Shown here: positions 1 to 4,813 of the stretch, one piece after another
How positions within the stretch are numbered: the stretch's first letter is position 1
Layout: every line of letters starts with the position of its first letter
NCBI GenBank assembly: GCA_023445955.1
Contig: JAEXJH010000226.1
Coordinates: forward strand, 1 to 5,421
DNA: 5,421 nucleotides
From: Pseudomonadota bacterium
GTDB lineage: Bacteria; Pseudomonadota; Alphaproteobacteria; Caulobacterales; Caulobacteraceae
Direction: 5' to 3'
Made by a program: the position numbers and the translations under genes
Notes under the pieces: generated by a model
Databases searched by the model: none
What the model was told of the DNA's origin: nothing
What the model saw: the letters and a program-made list of their open reading frames with translations, nothing else

Positions 1-1219
1 CCGCAGCGCCGACCGCTTCGCCCTGCTCTATCGCATCCTCTGGCGGCTGGAGCGCGAGCCGCGGCTGATCGACAATCCGGCCGATCCCGACATGGCCCGC
101 GCCCGCGACATGGCCAAGGCCGTCAGCCGTTCGGCCCACAAGATGAAGGCCTTCGTTCGCTTCCGTCTCGTGGAGGGCGCGGCGACGGAAACCTACGCCG
201 CCTGGTTCGAACCCGCCCACCGCGTCACCGAGGCCACCGCCGGCTTCTTCGTGCGCCGCTTCACCAACATGGATTGGACCATCCTGACGCCCGACGCCTG
301 CGTGGCCTGGGATCGCGAGCGGCTCATGGTGTCCGAAGGCGCCGATCCGGCCGACGCGCCGTCCGAGGACGCCCAGGAAGAGCTTTGGTGCACCTACTAC
401 GCCTCGATCTTCAACCCGGCCCGGCTGAACCCCAAACAGATGCGCCAGGAGATGCCCAAGCGCTACTGGCGGAACCTGCCCGAGGCGGCGCTCATTCCGG
501 AGCTGATCGAAACCGCCCAGGAGCGCGCCGCCAGCATGGTCGCCGCCCATCCCAGCAAGCCGCCCGAACACAAGCTGAAGGCCGCCCTGCGCCACGCCCG
601 CGACGCCTCCTACGACGGCTCCTTGCCCGGATCGCTGGACGATATCGCCGCCGGGATCGAGGTCTGTCGCCGCTGCGAGCTCTGGCGCGACGCCACCCAG
701 GGCGTGCCCGGCGAAGGCGCGGCCAAGGCGCCGCTGATGTTCGTCGGCGAACAGCCGGGCGACCAGGAGGATCTGGCCGGCCGCCCGTTCGTCGGTCCGG
801 CGGGCCAGGTGTTCGACAAGGCGCTGGCGGAAGCCGGCGTCCCGCGCGACCGCACCTATGTCACCAACGCCGTGAAGCACTTCAAGCACGAACCGCGCGG
901 CAAGCGGCGCATCCACAAGACGCCCGATCGTGGCGAGGTCACCGCCTGCCGCTGGTGGCTGGACGCCGAGCGGCGGCTAGTGCGGCCGAAGGTGGTTGTG
1001 ATGCTGGGCGCGACGGCGGCCCTGGGCGTGATCGGCAAGCCGACGCCGATCGGGGCCAATCGGGGCAAGGCCCTGCAACTGCCCGACCAGAGCCAGAGCG
1101 TGGTGACCTACCACCCGTCGTTCCTGCTGCGTCTGCCGGATGAAACGGCGAAGGCGCGGGCCTATGCGGAGTTCGTGGACGACCTGCGGCTGGCGGGGGA
1201 ACTGGCGGGGTTGGCATAG
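1..1219 (+). CDS. udgX: DUF4130 / UdgX-type uracil-DNA glycosylase fusion, 5' end outside window
   Basis: The frame is open from base 2 to the TAG at 1217-1219, giving 405 visible residues. The ATG at 92 is internal, because the residues before it (RFALLYRILWRLEREPRLID) are normal DUF4130 (TIGR03915-type) sequence. Visible residues 1 to about 200 are DUF4130 and include the IFNPARLNPKQMRQEMPKRYW block. Residues about 215-400 are the glycosylase. It has an Fe-S CxxC (CRRC, C222/C225), motif A GEQPGDQEDLAG (249 on), the UdgX-specific KRRIHK loop (301-306) with H305, C316, and motif B YHPS (H371). In the characterised UdgX, the loop histidine bonds covalently to the abasic deoxyribose after uracil excision, so the enzyme stays trapped on DNA. 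The third Fe-S cysteine of ordinary family 4 enzymes is His here (VKHFK, H293). In other genomes DUF4130 genes sit beside a radical-SAM repair protein gene, so one probably lies just upstream. Role: cytoplasmic DNA uracil repair or sensing. The family call is firm; the role of DUF4130 is unknown. Confidence 0.93.
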   Translation, partial: RSADRFALLYRILWRLEREPRLIDNPADPDMARARDMAKAVSRSAHKMKAFVRFRLVEGAATETYAAWFEPAHRVTEATAGFFVRRFTNMDWTILTPDACVAWDRERLMVSEGADPADAPSEDAQEELWCTYYASIFNPARLNPKQMRQEMPKRYWRNLPEAALIPELIETAQERAASMVAAHPSKPPEHKLKAALRHARDASYDGSLPGSLDDIAAGIEVCRRCELWRDATQGVPGEGAAKAPLMFVGEQPGDQEDLAGRPFVGPAGQVFDKALAEAGVPRDRTYVTNAVKHFKHEPRGKRRIHKTPDRGEVTACRWWLDAERRLVRPKVVVMLGATAALGVIGKPTPIGANRGKALQLPDQSQSVVTYHPSFLLRLPDETAKARAYAEFVDDLRLAGELAGLA

Positions 1220-1220
1220 C

Positions 1221-1246
1221 AAAACGCCCGGCCTCTCGGCCGGGCG
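1221..1246 (-). terminator. Intrinsic terminator of the hemerythrin gene, in a convergent gap
   Basis: A perfect 9-bp GC-rich stem (1225-1233 with 1238-1246) has a 4-base loop. On the minus strand it is followed by TTTT (AAAA at 1221-1224 on the plus strand). It begins 19 bases after the hemerythrin stop codon. The same hairpin lies 5 bases after the udgX stop on the plus strand but has no U tract in that direction. It is therefore a better terminator for the minus-strand gene, although the hairpin could partly serve both. Confidence 0.8.
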
Positions 1247-1265
1247 CATGCTCAACTGGCTGGCG

Positions 1266-1793
1266 TCAGTGCGCGGCCTTGCCGCCGTACTGCGCCATCA
1301 GCTCGTCCTTCCGCGCCTTCAGGCGCTCGCCCATGGCGTCGAGGTCTTCGTCGCCCTTCTTGGCCTGCGAGAACAGGCCGCCGGGTTGTTCCTCTTCCTT
1401 GACGTGGTGGGTGATGTACTCGCCCAGCACCTTGACCTTGGCGTCGTAATATTGGTCGCCCGGCTTCATCGCCTCGATCTCGGCGATCAGCTTCTTGGCC
1501 CCGTCGTGCTCGACATAGGCCTCGTCCAGCAGGTCGTCGTCGACCTCGCCGCGCTCCTCCGGATAGAGGATCTCTTCCTCGATCTGGGTGTGGACCTTCA
1601 AGGCCAGGGCGATCTTATCGAACAGCGCCAGCTTCTCGGCGTCGCCCTCGAGCTGTTCGTACTCGTCGAACATCGCGGCCACCTCGCGGTGGTCCTTCTT
1701 GAGCAGGCTGATGGCCAGCGGATCGCGGCGGGCGGTGCGACGCGTACGGCGCGGTTTGGCGGACTTGGTGGCGGTCTTGGCGGCGGCGGCCAT
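1266..1793 (-). CDS. Hemerythrin HHE domain protein with basic N-terminal tail
   Basis: This is a 175-residue cytoplasmic protein. Residues 1-23 are Ala/Lys/Arg-rich (KSAKPRRTRRTARR) and probably disordered. The HHE four-helix domain covers about 25-145 and carries candidate di-iron ligands H35 (KKDH), H68 and E72 (KVHTQIEEE), H96 (VEHD), H129/H130 and E133 or E134 (THHVKEEE). A charged helix ends the protein. Such proteins bind a di-iron centre and are associated with O2, NO or oxidative stress responses; the exact role cannot be read here. An in-frame ATG at 1826 would add 11 residues. I prefer the ATG at 1793 because it has a Shine-Dalgarno-like GAGGGAGAG (1798-1806) at the right distance, and because the upstream ATG overlaps the predicted promoter -10. 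There is no signal peptide or membrane segment. The gene appears monocistronic, between a GGAAC-type promoter and the terminator at 1221-1246. Confidence 0.9.
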   Translation of the reverse strand: MAAAAKTATKSAKPRRTRRTARRDPLAISLLKKDHREVAAMFDEYEQLEGDAEKLALFDKIALALKVHTQIEEEILYPEERGEVDDDLLDEAYVEHDGAKKLIAEIEAMKPGDQYYDAKVKVLGEYITHHVKEEEQPGGLFSQAKKGDEDLDAMGERLKARKDELMAQYGGKAAH

Positions 1794-2118
1794 GGAACTC
1801 TCCCTCGGATGTCCCCCGACCGCCAACGAACCCGTCGGCTTCGCGCCCGTTCCCCTTGCGATAAACTCTTATATGGAAAGCATTTTCAGTGTCGGGCGGC
1901 CGACCGTCGGCCGCCCGCCGCCGCGCTGATCGGCGGTTCTGGGCGTTACCCGAATGGGTCGTGTTCTGGCGCAGATTGCCGGAGCTGCCCTGTTCATCGA
2001 GGTTCACGTCAGCCTTGCCGGTCGACTTGCCGGCGAGGTCGGCCTGACCGTCGTCCAGCTCGGGCTTCTGGCCTTGGAACGCGCGTTGTTCGGGGGGGAT
2101 CGGGGGCGCTTTGGACAT
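1615..2118 (-). CDS. Small acidic conserved-type protein with apparent stop loss; only codons 1-62 look genuine
   Basis: The ATG at 2118 has an excellent Shine-Dalgarno sequence (AAGGAGG at 2124-2130, 5 bases upstream). Residues 1-62 are hydrophilic and rich in Q, N, D and G: MSKAPPIPPEQRAFQGQK, then ADVNLDEQG and GNLRQNTTH. From memory, this resembles short alphaproteobacterial hypothetical proteins of about 60 residues with a PPEQRxFxGQ start and a QNTT...Q(D/N)R end. Codon 63 is CGA (1930-1932), one transition away from TGA. Beyond it the frame turns Arg-rich, crosses the inverted repeat at 1893-1917 and the hemerythrin promoter, and overlaps the hemerythrin gene by 179 bases in another frame before stopping at 1615. 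The extension looks non-coding; the real gene is essentially 1930-2118. Alternatives are a sequencing error at the stop or a recently decaying gene. No domain or function is recognised; low-complexity hydrophilic proteins of this size may be stress-related, but that is inference. Confidence 0.5.
   Translation of the reverse strand: MSKAPPIPPEQRAFQGQKPELDDGQADLAGKSTGKADVNLDEQGSSGNLRQNTTHSGNAQNRRSARRRAADGRPPDTENAFHIRVYRKGNGREADGFVGGRGTSEGEFHGRRRQDRHQVRQTAPYASHRPPRSAGHQPAQEGPPRGGRDVRRVRTARGRRREAGAVR
1829..1853 (-). promoter_or_regulatory. Candidate EcfG/SigT-type stress promoter of the hemerythrin gene
   Basis: On the minus strand, GGAAC (1853-1849) is followed after exactly 16 bases by GGTT (1832-1829). 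The consensus for the alphaproteobacterial general stress sigma factor is GGAAC, about 16-17 bases, then CGTT (equivalently GGAAC-N18/19-TT). This candidate matches except for G in place of C at the first -10 base. Transcription would begin near 1822, giving a leader of about 30 bases that includes the Shine-Dalgarno sequence. Just upstream is an AT-rich island (about 1857-1890) in otherwise very GC-rich DNA. GGAAC alone is common by chance; spacing, position and gene type add the support. Confidence 0.5.
1893..1917. repeat. Perfect GC-rich inverted repeat downstream of the small gene
   Basis: Arms 1893-1904 and 1906-1917 are perfect 12-base reverse complements around one central base. As RNA this would form a stem of about 10 bp with a 5-base loop. 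On the minus strand it starts 12 bases after the CGA codon that seems to replace the small gene's stop, which is where a transcript-end hairpin would be expected. No U tract follows in either direction (ACACTGAAAA on the minus strand). It is therefore not a standard intrinsic terminator; it could be an RNA 3'-end stabiliser, a weak terminator or a protein-binding palindrome. Confidence 0.6.
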
Positions 2119-2145
2119 GGCTTCCTCCTTGAAGGGTGAGCTTCT

Positions 2146-2172
2146 GACGCGATCCCCCGTCCACGAGGTTCC
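2146..2172 (-). promoter_or_regulatory. Weak GGAAC-type promoter candidate for the small gene
   Basis: On the minus strand, GGAAC (2172-2168) is followed after 18 bases by CGTC (2149-2146), about 28 bases before the start codon of the small protein. The spacing is one or two bases longer than the EcfG-type consensus and the last -10 base is wrong, so this is weak on its own. It is noted because the next gene, hemerythrin, has a better site of the same type. The alternative is read-through from the kinase gene, which ends 60 bases upstream with no visible terminator. Confidence 0.25.
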
Positions 2173-2178
2173 TAAGCC

Positions 2179-3891
2179 CTAGCTCGCGCGCTTGACGCCC
2201 GAGAACACCGCGTCCAGCTCGGTGGCCAGCAATTCGATCCGGTAGGGCTTGATCAGCACCCGCCGGCCCTCGTTGGTGGCGGCGGCCGCTGCGGCGCTAT
2301 AGCCGGTGGTCAGCACGACCGGCAGGTCGGGCCGCAGCCGCGTGATGTCGCGCGCCAGATCCAGCCCGCCGACATCGCCCGGCATGACCATGTCGCTGAA
2401 CACCAGGTCGAACGCGATGTCCTGGCGCAGGGTCTCCAGGGCCGATAGCGCGTCGCCGACCCGGGCGACGTCATAGCCCAGCTCGCGCAGCATCTCCTCG
2501 ACCAGCTGGGCGACGCTGTCGTCATCCTCGACCAGCAGGATCCGGCGTTCGGTCGAACCCGGCCCCGGCAGGGCCACCGGCGCAGCCTCCTGAGCCAGGG
2601 ATTTGGTCGAGCGCGGGATGCGCATCCAGATCGTCGTCCCCTCGCCCAGCACGCTCTCGATCCCCGCCTCGCCGCCCGATGAGCGCGCAAAGCCATAGAC
2701 CTGCGACAGGCCCAGCCCCGTGCCCTTGCCGACCGGCTTGGTGGTGAAGAAGGGTTCGAACAGGCGGCTCAGCACCTCGGGCGGCACGCCGACGCCGGTG
2801 TCGCGGATCGACAGCCGCACCATGTCACCCAGGCCGCCGGGCTTGCCCGAGGGTTCGTTGCGGCCCTCGATGGTGATCACGCCGCCGTCGGGCATGGCGT
2901 CGCGGGCGTTGATGGCGATGTTGAGCACCGCCACCTCCATCTGCGAGGCGTCGACCTCGACGCGCCACAGGTCGCGGGGCAGGCGCATCTCGACCGCCAC
3001 GTCCTCGCGCAGCGAGCGGTCCAGCAGGGTGTGCATGCCGGTCAGGCGCTTTTCGATATCGACCACTTCCGGCTTCAGCGGCGCGCGGCGCGAGAAGGCC
3101 AGCAGCTGCTGGGTCAGGCTGGCGCCGCGGTCGATGGCCTGGCGGATGCCGGTGCGCAGGCGCTCGCGCCGCGTGGGGTCGGTGGTTCGTTCCAGGAGGT
3201 CCAGACCGCTGGACGCGACCATCAGCAGGTTGTTGAAGTCGTGGGCCACGCCGCCTGTCAGTTGGCCCATGGCCTCCATCTTCTGCGACTGGCGCAGGGC
3301 GTCCTCGGCCTTTTCCCGTTCGCGGGTTTCCCGGCTCAGGCGGCGATAGGCCTCGGCCTCGCGGGCGCTCGCCGCGCCCAGCACCGCAACCAACAGGGCG
3401 GCCATGACGATCAGCAGCGCAAAGCCGGCGTAGCGCATGGCCCGCCGCCCCGGCGATTCCAGCACCGTACGCAGATAGACCGAACCCAGCACCGTCTCGC
3501 CCTCGGTGACCGGCGAGGTCAAGACAAGGCGCGCGCCGTCATTGCGCGGGGGTCCCAGGACGTTGCGGGCCGGCGGCGGCGGCGCGCCGGCGCGGACATA
3601 GCTGGCGGCCAGGCCGCCCTGCATGTCGTAGGCGGCCACCGCCTCGACATCGGGATTGGAGCTCTGGGCGCCGACATATTCGCGCGCCGCCGAACGGTCG
3701 TCGAAGGCCAAGGGCGCGGCCATGCTGCTGGCCAGGATGCGCAGTTGGACCTGCGCCTGGCGGAAGCGTTCCTGCTGGCCCAGGCGCTCGTTATAGACGG
3801 CCAGGGCGAAGGCGGCCGCGACGATGGCGATCGCCAGCCCGATCGCCATCGAGACGGTCAAGGCCGGGCGCCAGGCCAACCGCCCCGTCAT
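2179..3891 (-). CDS. Hybrid histidine kinase with CHASE8-like periplasmic domain and receiver
   Basis: This 570-residue inner-membrane sensor has TM1 at about 11-32, then a CHASE8-like periplasmic region at about 35-150 (LASSMAAPLAFDDRSAAREY, then NPDVEAVAAYD). TM2 is at about 154-174 and a short charged coiled coil at about 176-205. HisKA follows with phospho-acceptor H217 in GGVAHDFNN. The ATPase domain shows the N box (N324, N328), DTGVG (364-368), FEPFFTTK (378-385) and GTGLGLS (390-396). The C-terminal receiver (about 449-565) has an E455/D456/D457 acidic pocket, phospho-acceptor D500 (SDMVMPG), T528/T529 and K548. All catalytic motifs are intact. No HAMP or PAS domain is evident between TM2 and HisKA. 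The start overlaps the stop of the upstream YfiR-like gene (ATGA, 3888-3891) and has AAGGAGG at 3899-3905, so the two are probably translationally coupled. Inference: the YfiR-like protein gates this kinase from the periplasm. The downstream phosphotransfer partner is not in the window. Confidence 0.95.
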   Translation of the reverse strand: MTGRLAWRPALTVSMAIGLAIAIVAAAFALAVYNERLGQQERFRQAQVQLRILASSMAAPLAFDDRSAAREYVGAQSSNPDVEAVAAYDMQGGLAASYVRAGAPPPPARNVLGPPRNDGARLVLTSPVTEGETVLGSVYLRTVLESPGRRAMRYAGFALLIVMAALLVAVLGAASAREAEAYRRLSRETREREKAEDALRQSQKMEAMGQLTGGVAHDFNNLLMVASSGLDLLERTTDPTRRERLRTGIRQAIDRGASLTQQLLAFSRRAPLKPEVVDIEKRLTGMHTLLDRSLREDVAVEMRLPRDLWRVEVDASQMEVAVLNIAINARDAMPDGGVITIEGRNEPSGKPGGLGDMVRLSIRDTGVGVPPEVLSRLFEPFFTTKPVGKGTGLGLSQVYGFARSSGGEAGIESVLGEGTTIWMRIPRSTKSLAQEAAPVALPGPGSTERRILLVEDDDSVAQLVEEMLRELGYDVARVGDALSALETLRQDIAFDLVFSDMVMPGDVGGLDLARDITRLRPDLPVVLTTGYSAAAAAATNEGRRVLIKPYRIELLATELDAVFSGVKRAS

Positions 3892-4511
3892 CTGCCGCCC
3901 TCCTTGGCCTGGGCGGTCAAGGCCAGCAGCTTGGAGCTGACGGTCAGGCCGGCGGCCTGGGCGGCGTCGGCGCGGATCTCAAAGCGGACGCGGCTGTCGA
4001 CGGTGACGAACTGGACCACGGCCCCGGGTGCGTCGAGACCTTCGTCGGCCACCGTCAGCACCGGTTGGCCGGCGACCAGGCCCAACATCTGCTGGGCCGT
4101 CTGGGTGCGCGACGCCGCCAGGAACAGCAGATGACAGGGCGCGCCCTTGGCCAGGGTCGGCAGGCGGACGACGACGACCGGATGGTCTCCGACCCGCACG
4201 CCCCGCGCGGCGTGATCGACCGCGCCGCCAAGCGGGTCCTCGCCGGCGATGCAGAGGCGGAACGGACTGGCCGCGCTCTCGAAAGCCGTGGCGGGCCAGT
4301 CGACGAACGGAGTCAATTTGTAGAGGTAGCCGGCCTTGATGGCGTAAGCCGGACGTCGGTCGGCGGGAGGGCGCTCATCGGACTTGAGCTCGCCAGCCTG
4401 GGCGAGGCCCGCCATGACGCACAGCGCGCAGACCGTCGCGAGCAAACGCGACGGCAAAGCACGCCATCCGAGGGCCAACCCCGGGGCGCTTGGCGGGAAT
4501 CCCAAGACCAT
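3888..4511 (-). CDS. YfiR-like (DUF4154) periplasmic protein
   Basis: From the ATG at 4511 the product has 207 residues. Residues 1-39 form a type I signal peptide with a long n-region: basic RALPSR, hydrophobic LLATVCALCVMAGL, and cleavage after AQA. The mature part matches YfiR/DUF4154: KAGYLYKLTPFVDWPATAF (59-77), PFRLCIAGEDPLGG, a CHLLFL strand, GQPVLTVAD, RVRFEI and GLTVSSKLLAL near the end. In Pseudomonas, YfiR is a redox-sensitive periplasmic inhibitor of the CHASE8 cyclase YfiN. The gene is immediately followed, with a 4-base overlap, by a CHASE8-type kinase, which points to the same partnership. C87 and C126 appear to correspond to the first disulfide pair of Pseudomonas YfiR; a second pair is absent. 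The frame is open back to 4718, but that would cross the terminator and the tRNA. I chose the ATG at 4511 because GGGGGA (4519-4524) lies 7 bases upstream; the ATG at 4526 is possible. Confidence 0.88.
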   Translation of the reverse strand: MVLGFPPSAPGLALGWRALPSRLLATVCALCVMAGLAQAGELKSDERPPADRRPAYAIKAGYLYKLTPFVDWPATAFESAASPFRLCIAGEDPLGGAVDHAARGVRVGDHPVVVVRLPTLAKGAPCHLLFLAASRTQTAQQMLGLVAGQPVLTVADEGLDAPGAVVQFVTVDSRVRFEIRADAAQAAGLTVSSKLLALTAQAKEGGR

Positions 4512-4633
4512 ACGCCAATCCCCCATAGCGATCTGAACGCGAAGCACGGCCGTTTCGATCCCATCCCCATGACATTTTGGAGGCGGCATCGAATGTCGTG
4601 TAGCGGACAGATGGAGATGTACAGCCCACAAGC

Positions 4634-4663
4634 AAAAAGCCCGGGGCGAACCCCGGGCTTTTT
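4634..4663 (-). terminator. Bidirectional intrinsic terminator after tRNA-His
   Basis: A perfect 13-base inverted repeat (4634-4646 with 4651-4663) has a 4-base loop (CGAA on the plus strand). Its core is AGCCCGGGG and each strand ends in a T5 tract. On the minus strand it begins 12 bases after the CCA end of tRNA-His, so it terminates that transcript and isolates the downstream yfiR-like/kinase unit. Nothing obvious on the plus strand requires it. Confidence 0.93.
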
Positions 4664-4675
4664 CGGTCTCTGCGA

Positions 4676-4752
4676 TGGTACCGCCTCTCAGGCTTGAACT
4701 GAGGACCTCTGATTCCACAAACCAGCGCTCTAACCAACTGAGCTAAGGCGGC
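4676..4752 (-). tRNA. tRNA-His (anticodon GTG), CCA encoded, no G-1
   Basis: A full cloverleaf of 77 bases including CCA can be folded. The acceptor stem is GCCGCCT with AGGCGGT (G1:U72 wobble). The D stem is GCTC/GAGC with AGTTGGTTA in the loop. The anticodon stem is CTGGT/ATCAG around loop TTGTGGA, so the anticodon is GTG (34-36). The variable loop is AGGTC. The T stem is CTCAG/CTGAG with TTCAAGC. Discriminator A73 is followed by genomic CCA (4678-4676). Most tRNA-His molecules carry an extra G-1 opposite C73. Here the base before G1 is C and position 73 is A, which is the alphaproteobacterial type read by a divergent HisRS. A promoter lies just upstream and a terminator just downstream, so it is a single-gene unit. 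Confidence 0.97.
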
Positions 4753-4768
4753 GCATCGCGAGGGAGTG

Positions 4769-4797
4769 TCTTTAGTCGGACAGGCTCCCCGGATCAA
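4769..4797 (-). promoter_or_regulatory. Sigma-70-type promoter of tRNA-His
   Basis: On the minus strand, TTGATC (4797-4792) and TAAAGA (4774-4769) are separated by 17 bases. Transcription would start near 4762, leaving a leader of about 10 bases before the tRNA 5' end at 4752. Position and spacing are ideal. The -10 is a moderate match, as is usual for Caulobacter-type promoters. A GC-rich stretch (ACTCCCTCGCG) at the start point could act as a stringent-type discriminator. Confidence 0.55.
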
Positions 4798-4813
4798 GCG
4801 CCGAAACACGCTC

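Noticed and set aside
92..94. ATG at 92 as the start of the UdgX protein
   Set aside because: The frame is open back to base 2 and the upstream residues are normal DUF4130 sequence, so the gene is cut by the window edge.
274..1143. 289-codon open frame overlapping udgX in another plus frame
   Set aside because: It is Arg/Ala/Gly-rich shadow sequence with no domain; the udgX frame carries all recognisable motifs.
1140..2132. 330-codon plus-strand open frame across the udgX end, hemerythrin and small gene
   Set aside because: It crosses a terminator hairpin and three genes on the other frame or strand. Its Leu/Val-rich stretch is the antisense of the hemerythrin helices.
3031..4134. 367-codon plus-strand open frame opposite the kinase and YfiR-like genes
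   Set aside because: It is antisense to two well-supported genes, has shadow composition (A/G/R/Q-rich, no domain), and is a typical by-product of high-GC codon use.
4597..4604. GCTACACG as a -10 box for the yfiR-like/kinase unit
   Set aside because: It resembles the Caulobacter -10 (GCTANAWC) only partly and no good -35 is found at the usual distance. A promoter must lie between 4512 and 4633, but I cannot place it.
4512..4718. Longer N-terminus of the YfiR-like protein starting at the ATG at 4718 or 4589
   Set aside because: A start at 4718 lies inside tRNA-His and upstream of its terminator. The added residues do not look like protein, and the signal peptide sits well only with a start near 4511.
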